Of a DNA stretch of 64,000 nucleotides, positions 9,101 through 17,321 are shown piece after piece. This DNA comes from Anaerostipes sp. MSJ-23 (GTDB lineage Bacteria > Bacillota > Clostridia > Lachnospirales > Lachnospiraceae), in the NCBI RefSeq assembly GCF_018918155.1, contig NZ_JAHLPY010000010.1:18722-82721 (forward strand). The letters run 5' to 3'. The translations under genes were made by a program, and so were the position numbers. Each line of letters starts with the position of its first letter. Positions within the stretch are counted from its first letter, which is position 1. The notes below the pieces were generated by a model. That model made no database searches. It was not told the origin of the DNA and saw nothing but the letters and a program-made list of their open reading frames with translations.

Positions 9101-10728
9101 TCTTTTCCAACATAAATTGTTGTAGAAGTTACAAGTTCCTCACGAATTGCATCAATTGGTGGGTTTGTTACCTGTGCAAATAACTGTTTAAAATAGTTAA
9201 ATAACGGTTGATGTCTCTTAGATAATACAGCCAAAGGTGTATCTGTCCCCATCGCTGCAATTGCTTCTGCACCGTTTAATGCCATAGGCTGAATGGATGT
9301 CTTAATTTCTTCATAAGTATAACCAAAAGCCTTCATCAATTTTTCACGTTCTTCATTTCCATAAGAAGGTACTGGCTGATTTGGAATCTTTAAGTCTTTT
9401 AATTCCAAAAGATTACTATCCAGCCATTCTCCATAAGGCTCTTTTTCTGCATATTTTTCTTTTACGATATCATCAGCAATTACTTTTCCCTGAACTGTAT
9501 CGACAAGCAGCATTTTTCCAGGACGAAGTCTTTCTTTTACAACAATTTTTGTTGGATCAATATCAAGAACACCAATTTCAGAAGAAAGAATCAACTGATC
9601 ATCATCCGTAATATAATATCTAGAAGGTCGAAGACCATTACGGTCAAGGACTGCTCCTACCTGATCACCATCTGTAAATAAAATAGATGCAGGTCCATCC
9701 CATGGTTCCATCATTGTTGCGTAGTATTGATAAAAATCTTTCTTTTCTTGAGAAATGACTTTATTGTTTTCCCATGGTTCTGGAATCGTAATCATCACTG
9801 CATGTGGAAGATCCATTCCGCTCATAACAAGGAATTCCAATGTATTATCAAGTCTTGCTGAATCAGAACCATTTGGATTTACAACAGGAATCAATTTATG
9901 CATCTCATCTTTGAGATATTCAGATTCCATATTTTCTTCACGGGCAAGCATTTTATCCGCATTTCCACGAATAGTATTAATCTCTCCATTATGTACAATA
10001 AAGCGATATGGATGTGCTTTTTCCCAACTAGGTGTTGTATTTGTACTAAATCTTGAATGCACAATGGCAATCGCTGACTCATAATTTGGATTCTGAAGAT
10101 CTTTAAAGAATGTACGCAACTGTCCAACAAGGAACATACCTTTGTATACAATCGTACGGCTTGATAAAGAAACAACATAAGATTCTTCATTACTTTGCTC
10201 AAATACTTTTCGTGCAATATATAATTTACGGTCAAAATCAAGACCTTTATTTACATTTTCCGGTTTTTCAACAAATCCCTGAAGGATACGAGGCATGCAT
10301 TCAATAGCCTTTCTTCCAAGAACTTCTGGACAATTTGGAACCTCACGCCATCCAAGGAAGTGCATCCCTTCTTTTTCAACAATAATTTCAAACATCTTCT
10401 TTGCCTGTTGAAGTCTTAATTCATCATTTGGAAAGAAAAACATACCAATTCCGTATTCTCTTTCTCCTCCAATTGGAATCTTTGCTTCCTTACAGGCAGT
10501 TTCAAAAAACTTATGGGAAATCTGTAGCATAATACCAACACCGTCTCCGGTTTCTCCTGCTGCATCTTTACCAGCTCTATGTTCCAATGTCTCAACAATT
10601 TTTAAAGCATTATCGACTGTCTGATGATCTTTTGTACCTTTGATGTTGACGCAGGCACCAATTCCACAGTTATCATGTTCGAAACTTGGCTCATATAGTC
10701 CCGGCTTCTGATTCATCTGATTCGTCAT
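6187..10728 (-). CDS. gltB: Glutamate synthase (NADPH) large subunit
   Basis: The 1513-residue alpha subunit of glutamate synthase; with GltD it makes two glutamates from glutamine and 2-oxoglutarate, the main GS-GOGAT ammonia assimilation step. Domains in order: a class II (Ntn) glutamine amidotransferase starting at Cys21 (HDNCGIGACV, so a short propeptide must be cleaved), a central linker, the FMN-binding synthase barrel with PGEGGHLPGKKV and GYDGGTGAAP, the [3Fe-4S] cysteines near CNLDTCPVGVATQ, and the C-terminal right-handed beta-helix with repeated glycine motifs. The start at 10728 follows AAAGGAAG; a start seven codons earlier is possible but less well placed. A canonical promoter precedes it. 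Confidence 0.97.
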   Translation of the reverse strand: MTNQMNQKPGLYEPSFEHDNCGIGACVNIKGTKDHQTVDNALKIVETLEHRAGKDAAGETGDGVGIMLQISHKFFETACKEAKIPIGGEREYGIGMFFFPNDELRLQQAKKMFEIIVEKEGMHFLGWREVPNCPEVLGRKAIECMPRILQGFVEKPENVNKGLDFDRKLYIARKVFEQSNEESYVVSLSSRTIVYKGMFLVGQLRTFFKDLQNPNYESAIAIVHSRFSTNTTPSWEKAHPYRFIVHNGEINTIRGNADKMLAREENMESEYLKDEMHKLIPVVNPNGSDSARLDNTLEFLVMSGMDLPHAVMITIPEPWENNKVISQEKKDFYQYYATMMEPWDGPASILFTDGDQVGAVLDRNGLRPSRYYITDDDQLILSSEIGVLDIDPTKIVVKERLRPGKMLLVDTVQGKVIADDIVKEKYAEKEPYGEWLDSNLLELKDLKIPNQPVPSYGNEEREKLMKAFGYTYEEIKTSIQPMALNGAEAIAAMGTDTPLAVLSKRHQPLFNYFKQLFAQVTNPPIDAIREELVTSTTIYVGKEGNILDEKPENCRVLKVHNPILTDTDLLKIKTMNKSGFKVVELPIIYYKNTSMEKALDRLFVEADRAYRDGANIIILSDRGVDENHVAIPSLLAVSAMHQHLIKTKKRTSVALILESGEPREVHHFATLLGYGACAVNPYLALQSIQKLIDDNLLHKDYYAAVDDYTNAVLHGIVKIASKMGISTLQSYQGSQIFEAIGINSDVVNKYFTNTVSRVEGISLKDLEADVDARHGSAFDPLGLENDLTLESAGSHKYRSGKEQHLYNPRTIHTLQVAARTGSYELFKQYTHMIDQELEPGNLRGLMEFNYPKKGIPIEKVESVDSIVKRFKTGAMSYGSISGEAHETLAIAMNMLGGKSNSGEGGERPERLKIGRDGLNRCSAIKQVASGRFGVTSEYLVSAKEIQIKMAQGAKPGEGGHLPGKKVYPWIAKTRHSTAGVGLISPPPHHDIYSIEDLAQLIYDCKNANMNARISVKLVSEAGVGTVASGVAKAGAQVILISGYDGGTGAAPRNSIYNAGLPWELGLAEAHQNLIQNDLRNKVILETDGKLMSGRDVAIAAMLGAEEFGFATAPLVTLGCVMMRVCNLDTCPVGVATQNPELRKRFKGKPEYVVNFMRFIAQELREYMAKLGVATLDELVGRTDLLRPNEVAKEKHVDLSRILYNAQEKPEKMDYYHKNVYDFKLNQTKDVNVLLKELKPALEKKQKKSIEVDVTNIDRTFGTIFGAEITRTWGEKALEDDTYTVKCNGAGGQSFGAFIPKGLTLQLVGDSNDYFGKGLSGGKLVVFPPKGVKFKPEDNIIVGNVALYGATSGKVYINGIAGERFCVRNSGATAVVEGVGDHGCEYMTGGRVLVLGPTGKNFAAGMSGGIAYVLDEDSKLYMNLNKEMVSIETVTSKYDVMEVKDMLKEHVAYTNSEKGKEILKNFGDYLPKFKKIMPNDYKKMLNLIVQMEERGLSSEQAQMEAFYMNANGQK

Positions 10729-10770
10729 ATTTCTTCTTCCTTTCGTCAATTCTCATTCTTGTTGTGTTTT

Positions 10771-10799
10771 ATAATACCGAACTTTGTCTCCTTTGTAAA
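10771..10799 (-). promoter_or_regulatory. SigA-type promoter of gltBD
   Basis: Minus-strand TTTACA (plus-strand 10794-10799) and TATTAT (10771-10776) are 17 bases apart. The predicted leader to the gltB start is about 35 bases, too short for a riboswitch. Confidence 0.75.
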
Positions 10800-10876
10800 G
10801 AAAAAAATTCTTAAGTTTTCTGATAATATGATAATTAGTATTTATTAATAAAATAATCAGATTATTTATCCTTTTC

Positions 10877-10905
10877 TTGTCTTCCCTTTTCTTTTATATT
10901 ATAAT
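10877..10905 (+). promoter_or_regulatory. SigA-type promoter of the MATE exporter gene
   Basis: TTGTCT at 10877-10882 and a perfect TATAAT at 10900-10905, separated by 17 bases. The MATE start codon lies 35 bases downstream. It diverges from the gltB promoter in the same intergenic region. Confidence 0.8.
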
Positions 10906-10939
10906 TTTCTTAGGATAAGACTATATTAAGGAGATTTTT

Positions 10940-12304
10940 ATGAAACAAATGAAAAACAAAAACCCTCTAGGTACCGACAAAATTGGTACCCTTTTATTGC
11001 GCTTTGCAATTCCGAGCATTATTGCTATGTTGGTCAGTGCCCTCTATAATATGGTTGACCAATTTTTCATTGGCCGAAGTGTTGGAATGCTAGGAAATGC
11101 GGCTACAAACGTTGCTTTTCCACTTGTGATTACTTGTACTGCAATCGCTTTAATGTGTGGTATTGGAGGCGCAGCAAATTTTAATCTTTGTATGGGTGGA
11201 AATGAAAAAGAAAACGCTGCAAAATTTGCAGGAAATGCAATTACAATGTTATTTTCCCTTGGACTATTTTTATGCATCATTACCAAAATCTTTTTAAAAC
11301 CTATGATGCTTTTATTTGGAGCAACACCAGATGTATTAAATTATTCCTTAACTTATACTGGAATTACTTCGTTTGGTTTTCCATTTTTAATTCTTACAAC
11401 CGGAGGCACAAACCTTATAAGAGCTGATGGAAGTCCAAAATTTTCCATGGCTTGTACTTTAACCGGAGCCATTATTAACACAATCCTTGATCCACTTTTT
11501 ATTTTTGGATTGCATTTGGGAATTGCCGGTGCCGCATGGGCAACTGTTGTTGGACAAATTATTTCCGGACTCATGGTCATTGGATATCTTAGACACTTTA
11601 AAACCGTAAAACTTACCAAATCTTTATTAAAACCACATAGTGTTTACTGCAAAAAAATTATATCCCTTGGAATGGCTCCATTTTTTAATCAAGTTTCACT
11701 AATGATTGTTCAGATTGTTATGAATAATGTTTTAATTCACTATGGTGCGCACTCCTCTTATGGAAGTGATATTCCTCTTGCATGTGCCGGAATTATCACG
11801 AAAATCAATATGATTTTCTTTTCTATTAATATTGGTATTTCTCAAGGATTACAACCGATTATTAGTTTTAATTATGGTGCCAAAAAATTTCATCGCGTTA
11901 AAGAAGCTTATTTAAAAGCTGCTATTGCTGCAACCATTATTAGTACAGTTTCTTTCTTATGCTTTCAACTATTCCCAAGACAGATCATAGGTATCTTCGG
12001 ATCAGAAAGCGAAGCTTATTTCCAATTTGCTGAGAAGTTTTTCCGTATTTTCCTATTTTGTACTTTTATCAATGGCTTACAGCCAATTACTGCAAACTTT
12101 TTTACAGCAATCGGAAAAGCAAGTCGCGGTATTTTTCTATCGTTAACCAGACAGGTGATCTTCTTACTTCCATTGATGATCCTTCTCCCAATTTTTATGG
12201 GAATCGATGGTGTTATGTATAGCGCACCTATAGCTGATGCAATCGCAGCAATTTGTGCCATCACATTTGCAGCATATGAATTGAAATCCTTTTCGAAGAA
12301 ATAA
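10940..12304 (+). CDS. MATE family efflux transporter
   Basis: A 454-residue multidrug and toxin extrusion (MATE) protein with about 12 predicted membrane helices arranged as two halves. These proteins export cationic drugs or dyes using Na+ or H+ gradients. Typical landmarks include the N-terminal LLRFAIPSIIAMLVSALYN followed by VDQFFIGR, and ISFNYGAKKFHRVKEA in the second half. Length is normal. The start is set by AAGGAG seven bases upstream. The gene runs against the surrounding minus-strand genes with its own promoter, and an imperfect hairpin follows. Substrate cannot be deduced. Confidence 0.92.
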   Translation: MKQMKNKNPLGTDKIGTLLLRFAIPSIIAMLVSALYNMVDQFFIGRSVGMLGNAATNVAFPLVITCTAIALMCGIGGAANFNLCMGGNEKENAAKFAGNAITMLFSLGLFLCIITKIFLKPMMLLFGATPDVLNYSLTYTGITSFGFPFLILTTGGTNLIRADGSPKFSMACTLTGAIINTILDPLFIFGLHLGIAGAAWATVVGQIISGLMVIGYLRHFKTVKLTKSLLKPHSVYCKKIISLGMAPFFNQVSLMIVQIVMNNVLIHYGAHSSYGSDIPLACAGIITKINMIFFSINIGISQGLQPIISFNYGAKKFHRVKEAYLKAAIAATIISTVSFLCFQLFPRQIIGIFGSESEAYFQFAEKFFRIFLFCTFINGLQPITANFFTAIGKASRGIFLSLTRQVIFLLPLMILLPIFMGIDGVMYSAPIADAIAAICAITFAAYELKSFSKK

Positions 12305-12341
12305 AGATCAAAAAAGTAGCCTTTGAAACTATTGATATGAT

Positions 12342-12396
12342 ACCTCTAAAGTAGACAGATAAAATAACCAAATCTGTTTCTTTGGAGGTTATTTTT
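12342..12396 (+). terminator. Imperfect hairpin after the MATE gene (terminator or IS end)
   Basis: ACCTCTAAAG (12342-12351) and ACAGAT (12355-12360) pair with ATCTGT (12372-12377) and CTTTGGAGGT (12380-12389), then a T-rich stretch follows. It could terminate the MATE transcript. The AAAGTAGACA within the left arm also resembles IS3-family terminal repeats, so it may be the left end of the decayed element. Confidence 0.45.
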
Positions 12397-12642
12397 ATAT
12401 CTAAATCATCTCATATACCTAAATTCAGAGTAAAGATATTACAAGAGTATCTCAATGGCGTCGGTTTGTTCCGATAAAATATCATATTGGAGTTTCAACA
12501 CTTCGAAAAGAAATTAATACATGGAACTCCTGCTTTTATATCTGAAAAACGAAAAGAAATTATTACATACTGTGTTAACCATAATCACAATTACAAAGAA
12601 ACCGCAGATATTTATGACGTAAATTTATTCCTGAATAAAGAA
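12394..12642 (+). pseudogene. Remnant of an IS3-family OrfA (helix-turn-helix protein)
   Basis: Reading rightward with frame changes recovers pieces of an IS3/IS150-type OrfA. First is PKFRVKILQEYLNGVG. After a stop and frame change comes KYHIGVSTLRKEINTW. A further frame change gives SEKRKEIITYCVNHNHNY and KETADIYDVN. The last piece aligns by eye with the OrfA segment of the element at 62.6 kb (FEERVEIVQYCIAHDRNYAQTA). Everything after about 12640, including OrfB, is gone. It is a dead scar between the MATE gene and queC, and differs enough from the 62 kb copy to be a separate insertion. Confidence 0.7.
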
Positions 12643-12656
12643 AAATGTATGCATAG

Positions 12657-12699
12657 AAAAAAGTGCCTGCACATCCAGCAGATATGCAGACACTTTTTT
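12657..12699 (-). terminator. Rho-independent terminator of the queDE-folE-queC operon
   Basis: A long stem (12657-12671 with 12685-12699, one mismatch) with A/T tails on both sides lies just past the queC stop. The symmetric tails mean it could act in both directions. Confidence 0.85.
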
Positions 12700-12707
12700 G
12701 AACCTTT

Positions 12708-13370
12708 TTATTTTTTTCTAATTTTCAAATATTCCTGAAGTCCTCTATTTCGAAGTTTACATGCTGGACAATGCCCACATCCATCTCCCATAACTCCATT
12801 ATAACATGTCAGTGTCTCATTTCGAATAATATCAAAAACACCAAGACGGTCAGCCATTGCCCATGTCTCTTTTTTATCAATCCACATCATTGGTGTGATT
12901 ACTTCAAATTCATAATCCATTGCAAGCGTCAATGTTGTTTCTAAAGAGGAAATAAAGACATGACGACAATCTGGATATCCACTAAAATCACTTTGTGATA
13001 CTCCTGTTACAAGCACATGAATTCCTCTTTGTTTTGCAAAGACAGCTGCAAATGTAAGAAAGAGCATATTTCTTCCATCTACAAAAGTATTTGGTGTTCC
13101 TTCTTGTGGAGCTTCATGATCTACTTCCATATCTACTCTCGTTAAAGAATTTGGAGCCAATTGATTTAAAAGCTCCATATCTAAAATATGATGTTCGATT
13201 CCATGTTCTTTACAAATTTTCTTTGCACATTCCAATTCTAATGAATGTCGCTGTCCATAATTAAATGATAATGCGATAACTTCTTCGTATTTTTGTTTTG
13301 CCCAGAAAAGACATGTTGTACTGTCCTGCCCACCGCTGAATACAACAACAGCTTTCGTTGGTTTTGCCAT
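12708..13370 (-). CDS. queC: 7-cyano-7-deazaguanine (preQ0) synthase
   Basis: A 220-residue ATP-dependent enzyme that converts 7-carboxy-7-deazaguanine and ammonia to preQ0, the last step of preQ0 formation for queuosine tRNA modification. The N-type ATP pyrophosphatase loop [16 protein letters not shown] is at residues 8-23. The C-terminal zinc site ([19 protein letters not shown]) carries four cysteines in the expected spacing. Length is standard. It is the last gene of queD-queE-folE-queC, 12 bases after folE, with an AGAGGAGG site and a strong terminator after it. Expression is presumably governed by the preQ1 riboswitch ahead of queD. Confidence 0.96.
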   Translation of the reverse strand: MAKPTKAVVVFSGGQDSTTCLFWAKQKYEEVIALSFNYGQRHSLELECAKKICKEHGIEHHILDMELLNQLAPNSLTRVDMEVDHEAPQEGTPNTFVDGRNMLFLTFAAVFAKQRGIHVLVTGVSQSDFSGYPDCRHVFISSLETTLTLAMDYEFEVITPMMWIDKKETWAMADRLGVFDIIRNETLTCYNGVMGDGCGHCPACKLRNRGLQEYLKIRKK

Positions 13371-13382
13371 AACTTTCCTCCT

Positions 13383-13970
13383 CTATTTTCCTGCCTGCAT
13401 TAAGAAATGCCATTTTAATGTATCATCTGTCTCAAATTTTCCACGTAATGTCGTTGTAACTGTTTTAGCATTATTCTTTTTAATTCCACGCGCACTCATA
13501 CAACTATGACACCCTTCAATATAAACAGCTACATCTTTACAGTTTGCAACTTCCATGATAATTTCTGCAATATCACTTCCGATACGTTCCTGAAGCTGTA
13601 ATCGTTTTCCAACCATATCACAAATTCTTGCAATTTTACTCAGCCCAAGAACCTTTCCGTTTGGAAGATAAGCTACCGAAACTTTCATATCATACATTAA
13701 TGCCATATGATGTTCACAATAACTAAAAATATCAATATCTTTTACGACTACCATATCTCTATGTTTTTTTACTTCCAGATCATCTTCAAATGTTTTATCA
13801 AACATCTGTGCAATTTCATGATTTGTATAATTCATGCCTTCAAAAACTTCTTCATACATTCTTGCTACACGATCCGGGGTCTCTTTTAATCCTTCTCTAT
13901 CTGGATTATCTCCTAAAGCAACTAAAATTCCTCTAATATGTTCTTTTATTGCCTCTTTATCGATTGCCAT
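13383..13970 (-). CDS. folE: GTP cyclohydrolase I
   Basis: A 195-residue type IA GTP cyclohydrolase, converting GTP to 7,8-dihydroneopterin triphosphate. In this operon that product feeds QueD, although it is also the first folate intermediate. The catalytic/zinc motif [10 protein letters not shown] is clear, and the second zinc ligand lies in [11 protein letters not shown], where many relatives have HLCMTMRG. Length fits the homodecameric enzyme family. Preceded by AGGAGGAAG. Placement between queE and queC indicates a dedicated supply of the pterin precursor for 7-deazaguanine synthesis and co-regulation by preQ1. Confidence 0.95.
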   Translation of the reverse strand: MAIDKEAIKEHIRGILVALGDNPDREGLKETPDRVARMYEEVFEGMNYTNHEIAQMFDKTFEDDLEVKKHRDMVVVKDIDIFSYCEHHMALMYDMKVSVAYLPNGKVLGLSKIARICDMVGKRLQLQERIGSDIAEIIMEVANCKDVAVYIEGCHSCMSARGIKKNNAKTVTTTLRGKFETDDTLKWHFLMQAGK

Positions 13971-13985
13971 AATTTTTTCTTCCTC

Positions 13986-14651
13986 CTACACTCCGGTTTG
14001 TTCCGGATCCCAGACTACCTTATGAATCTGGATTTGAAATCTTACCTTATTTAAATGTTCTTCTTTCATATACTCTACAATCTCTTCTGGTTGAATTTTC
14101 CCAAAAACTGGACTAAAATAAACGATTGCACGTTGACACAGAGAAAAACGATCTATGATTTCTTTGGCACGCACTAAATCTTCCTTGCTCCCAATGACAA
14201 ATTTTACAACATCCCATGGCTTTAACTGTTCCATATTCTCAAGACACATAGCTTCTTCCATATGACTGGACGGAAGCTTATAGTCCATTGTCATAGTCAG
14301 CCTAGCATCTCTTTCTTTAAATGGACGAATCGGAACGCTCCCATTGGTTTCAATTTCAAGTTCCACCGGTTCCATCAGAATGCTTCCAATCAACTCCTGA
14401 ATATTTTCATCAAGTAAAGGCTCTCCACCTGTCAATGTAACTAATTCCACGCCAGACTCTAGGATTCGATCTGTAATCTGTTTCGCAGTCAATAATTCAC
14501 ATTTTGCTTTTTTTTCGTTCGCCCATTTTGTATCACAATAAGAGCAGGAAAGATTACAACCTTTTAATCGAATAAACATAGCAAGACGACCTGCCTTTTT
14601 TCCTTCTCCATTAATACTTACAAACGTCTCAACAACCTGAAACTTTTCCAT
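13986..14651 (-). CDS. queE: 7-carboxy-7-deazaguanine synthase (radical SAM)
   Basis: A 221-residue radical SAM enzyme that rearranges 6-carboxy-5,6,7,8-tetrahydropterin to 7-carboxy-7-deazaguanine. The cluster motif CNLSCSYC (CX3CX2C) sits around residues 32-39 inside RLKGCNLSCSYCDTKWA, and the SAM-binding TLTGGEPLLD follows. The start at 14651 comes one base after the queD stop (14653), implying translational coupling; an in-frame ATG four codons earlier overlaps the queD stop and is an alternative. Third residue block VVETFVSINGEG is typical for the N-terminus. Substrate is supplied by QueD. Confidence 0.95.
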   Translation of the reverse strand: MEKFQVVETFVSINGEGKKAGRLAMFIRLKGCNLSCSYCDTKWANEKKAKCELLTAKQITDRILESGVELVTLTGGEPLLDENIQELIGSILMEPVELEIETNGSVPIRPFKERDARLTMTMDYKLPSSHMEEAMCLENMEQLKPWDVVKFVIGSKEDLVRAKEIIDRFSLCQRAIVYFSPVFGKIQPEEIVEYMKEEHLNKVRFQIQIHKVVWDPEQTGV

Positions 14652-14652
14652 C

Positions 14653-15072
14653 TTACTCACCATATCCCGCCATATTATTTGGAGTCTCGTATACATTTAC
14701 CAGACCAACCTCATATCCAAGACTTTTAATCCTATAAAAGAAATATTTTGCAAAATTTTCCGCTGTCGGGCGAAATTCCACTTCGATCATACGAAAATGT
14801 TCTTCTTTCAAAGCTTCCATTGTCTTTTCTCTTAAAGTTCCTTTTTCTATGATCAAACAATGATCAAACTCATCTGCCAAAGTTTTTACATCCTTTTTTA
14901 ATTGTCCAAAATCAACAATCATTCCTCTTGTCTGTCCACACTCTTCTAATGTCTCACTTTTTACACTTACTTCAAGTTTCCAGCGATGCCCGTGGAGATT
15001 GCTACATTTTCCATCATATCCAGACAGAAAATGCGCAGAATCAAATGATGCCTGTGTTGTTAACTGATACAT
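14653..15072 (-). CDS. queD: 6-carboxy-5,6,7,8-tetrahydropterin synthase
   Basis: A 139-residue member of the 6-pyruvoyltetrahydropterin synthase family. It converts dihydroneopterin triphosphate to 6-carboxytetrahydropterin, the second step of queuosine precursor synthesis. The zinc-binding histidines are visible in FDSAHFL (one) and LHGHRWKLEV (two), and FRPTAENFAKYFF carries the conserved late motif. The start at 15072 follows GAGGAAGG; an ATG 11 codons upstream has no better site. It is the first gene after the preQ1-I riboswitch and terminator, so it heads the regulated operon. Confidence 0.95.
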   Translation of the reverse strand: MYQLTTQASFDSAHFLSGYDGKCSNLHGHRWKLEVSVKSETLEECGQTRGMIVDFGQLKKDVKTLADEFDHCLIIEKGTLREKTMEALKEEHFRMIEVEFRPTAENFAKYFFYRIKSLGYEVGLVNVYETPNNMAGYGE

Positions 15073-15105
15073 AGTTGTTTTTCCTTCCTCTATACTAAAA
15101 TACAT

Positions 15106-15136
15106 GAAAAAGGATACAGATTACGCACCTGTACCC
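15106..15136 (-). terminator. Attenuator terminator of the preQ1 riboswitch
   Basis: Eight base pairs (15112-15119 with 15129-15136, one G-U) followed leftward by five T residues, placed between the aptamer and the queD ribosome binding site. This is the expression platform: ligand-bound aptamer should favour termination. Confidence 0.85.
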
Positions 15137-15149
15137 TGAAATTCTAATC

Positions 15150-15202
15150 TTTCAAGTCCTAGTTTTTTTTATAGACAGGATGGTACGAATGAACTGTCTG
15201 TT
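15150..15202 (-). promoter_or_regulatory. preQ1-I riboswitch aptamer
   Basis: The class I preQ1 aptamer is among the smallest known: one stem (P1), a loop with GTTC, and an A-rich tail that folds back as a pseudoknot. Here P1 pairs CAGACAG-type sequence (15194-15199 side) with CTGTCT (15173-15178 side). GTTC opens the loop, ACC and TCC flank the ligand site, and the tail reads TATAAAAAAAACTAGGA, nearly the same as the B. subtilis queC leader. A terminator follows and then queD, the expected target. It lowers expression when preQ1 is plentiful. Confidence 0.9.
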
Positions 15203-15216
15203 TTCCAACTTGTAAC

Positions 15217-15245
15217 ATTATAGCATTGTTTTTATGAAATAGCAA
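15217..15245 (-). promoter_or_regulatory. SigA-type promoter of the queD operon
   Basis: Minus-strand TTGCTA (plus-strand 15240-15245) and TATAAT (15217-15222) are 17 bases apart. The transcript would start about 15 bases before the riboswitch. The -35 box directly abuts the fruA terminator stem. Confidence 0.85.
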
Positions 15246-15274
15246 ACAGAGATTGCATAAAATGCAATCTCTGT
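15241..15274 (-). terminator. Rho-independent terminator of fruA
   Basis: A perfect 13-base-pair stem (15246-15258 with 15262-15274) with a 3-base loop lies 17 bases past the fruA stop. The following T tract is short (TTTGCTATTT), and its first bases overlap the -35 region of the queD promoter. Confidence 0.8.
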
Positions 15275-15290
15275 AAATAATGAGTCATAT

Positions 15291-17240
15291 TTATTTTTTC
15301 AATGGTTTCTTTGTAAAAGACATAATCAGCATTCCAATGACTGCTCCAATCGCTACCGATAAGATGTACTGTAATGGATTTGTAATAACACCGATAACAA
15401 AGATTCCACCATGAGGTGCCGGAAGTCCACAGTGGAACGCCATAGATAACGCTCCTGCGACTGCTGATCCAATAATACATGGAGGTAAAATATGAATTGG
15501 ATCACCGGCTGCAAATGGGATAGCACCTTCTGTAATGAAAGATAATCCCATTACATAGTTTACAACCCCTGATTTTCTTTCATTTTCTGTAAAACGGTTC
15601 TTAAAGAATGTTGTACATAATGCAATCGCAAGAGGAGGTACCATACCACCAGCCATAACAGCTGCCATAATTGCATATTGCTCTGCACCTGCATTTGCTA
15701 CTGTTAACTGCGCTGTACCGAAAACATAAGCAGCTTTATTGAATGGACCACCCATATCAACAGACATCATTCCACCAAGAATTGCACCAAGAAGGATTGA
15801 ACTTGTTCCGCTCATTGAAGAAAGGAAATTATTTAATCCTGTATTAATCGCACCAACAATTGGGTTAATTGCGATCATAATGATTCCCATAATCAAAATA
15901 CCACATACGGGATAAAGAAGAATTGGCTTTAATCCTTCCAGTGCACTTGGAAGCTTATCAAAAAGCTTTCTTAATAATACAATAATATATCCACCAATAA
16001 ATCCTGCAAGCAACGCACCGATAAATCCGGATGAAATTGCTTTTGAAGAATCATAGGACATAATATTAGCAAATGTATAACCACCGTTTGCCAGTGCTCC
16101 ACCAACAAAACCAACAGCAAGTCCTGGACGGTCTGCAATACTCATTGCAATAAATCCTGCAAGGATTGGAAGCATAAATCCAAAGGCCTGCTCACCGATG
16201 GTCTTTAATGTTGCCGCAAGAGGTGTATTTTTACCAAAGTTTGCTGGGTTAATTGCTTGATTATCAAACAGGAATGCTAATGCGATCAAAATACCACCGC
16301 CAATAACGAACGGAAGCATATGTGATACACCATTCATCAAATGTTTATAAATCTGACGTCCAACACTTTCTCCTTCTCCCTGTTCTTCTTCCTGTGCAGC
16401 TCCAGAATGATGATACGTTGGAGCTTTTCCATCAAGAATTGTCTGGATCAATTCTTGAGGTTTATTAATTCCATCTGCAACTTTTGTCTGGAGCACTTGT
16501 TTTCCATCAAAACGTGCCATTTCGACATTTTTATCTGCTGCAACGATAATTCCATCACAATGTTCAATTTCTTCTTTTGTCAGTATATTTTTTGCACCAC
16601 CAGAGCCATTGGTTTCTGCCTTTAATGCAATTCCCATCTCTTTTGCTTTGTTTTCCAAAGATTCTGCGGCCATAAAGGTATGCGCAATTCCTGTCGGACA
16701 TGCAGTAACAGCCAATACCCGGTATCCATCCTTTATTGTTTTTTCTGGCTGTTCTTCTTTTTTCTCTGCCTCTTCTGGGAATTTTTCAGTTTCTTTTTCA
16801 TCAATCAATTTCAGATATTCTTCTTTTGTTGTTGCTTTTAAAAGTTTTTCTTTAAAAACAGGGTCCATTAAAATTGTTGATAATCTTGCCAATGCTTCCA
16901 AATGAACATCGCTTCCTTCCGCAGGCGCAGCGATCATAAAGAATACATCGGATGGTTCTCCATCCATTGCTTCATAATCTACCCCATCTGGAACAGTCAT
17001 AGATGCAAGTCCTGCTTTCGTAACTGCTTTGTTTTTGGCATGTGGAATCGCGATTCCTCCACCAATTCCAGTTGTTCCTGTTGCTTCTCTGGCAAGGATT
17101 CCCTTTTTATATTCCTCTCGATCGGAAATATTTCCACCCTTCACCATCAAGTCAACCAAATGATCAATTGCTTCTTCTTTGCTGCTTACTTTTACGCCAA
17201 GGTCAATTGTGACATCTTGCAATAATTCTGTAATTCGCAT
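15291..17240 (-). CDS. fruA: Fructose-specific PTS enzyme IIABC
   Basis: A 649-residue PTS permease that imports fructose and phosphorylates it to fructose 1-phosphate. Domain order is EIIA (residues 1-150, phosphorylated His67 in GIAIPHAKNKAV), EIIB (about 172-270, phosphocysteine 181 in VTACPTGIAHTFM) and the membrane EIIC domain (about 300-645, with EGAIPFAAGDPIHILPP). No FPr/HPr domain is fused. The usual partners fruR (DeoR-type repressor) and fruK (1-phosphofructokinase) are absent next to it, so the gene is solitary between two terminators. GGAGG precedes the start. Ten-base direct repeats at the promoter suggest repression by an unlinked DeoR-family protein. Confidence 0.95.
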   Translation of the reverse strand: MRITELLQDVTIDLGVKVSSKEEAIDHLVDLMVKGGNISDREEYKKGILAREATGTTGIGGGIAIPHAKNKAVTKAGLASMTVPDGVDYEAMDGEPSDVFFMIAAPAEGSDVHLEALARLSTILMDPVFKEKLLKATTKEEYLKLIDEKETEKFPEEAEKKEEQPEKTIKDGYRVLAVTACPTGIAHTFMAAESLENKAKEMGIALKAETNGSGGAKNILTKEEIEHCDGIIVAADKNVEMARFDGKQVLQTKVADGINKPQELIQTILDGKAPTYHHSGAAQEEEQGEGESVGRQIYKHLMNGVSHMLPFVIGGGILIALAFLFDNQAINPANFGKNTPLAATLKTIGEQAFGFMLPILAGFIAMSIADRPGLAVGFVGGALANGGYTFANIMSYDSSKAISSGFIGALLAGFIGGYIIVLLRKLFDKLPSALEGLKPILLYPVCGILIMGIIMIAINPIVGAINTGLNNFLSSMSGTSSILLGAILGGMMSVDMGGPFNKAAYVFGTAQLTVANAGAEQYAIMAAVMAGGMVPPLAIALCTTFFKNRFTENERKSGVVNYVMGLSFITEGAIPFAAGDPIHILPPCIIGSAVAGALSMAFHCGLPAPHGGIFVIGVITNPLQYILSVAIGAVIGMLIMSFTKKPLKK

Positions 17241-17275
17241 ACAACATGATCCTCCTTTTCTTGTTATAAATCATT

Positions 17276-17307
17276 CAAAATCAGTCATTCTCCATTCTGA
17301 TTTTGAT
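17276..17307 (-). repeat. Inverted repeat in the fruA leader
   Basis: TCAAAATCAG (17276-17285 region) and CTGATTTTGA flank a 12-base loop, lying between the fruA promoter and start. It could fold in the leader RNA or be a DNA site. No ribonucleic antiterminator (RAT) consensus is obvious and no terminator overlaps it. Confidence 0.5.
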
Positions 17308-17321
17308 TGTTTCTCTTCCTT

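Noticed and set aside
17276..17307. A possible antiterminator (RAT-like) element in the fruA leader
   Set aside because: No overlapping terminator and no RAT consensus; only an inverted repeat is supported.
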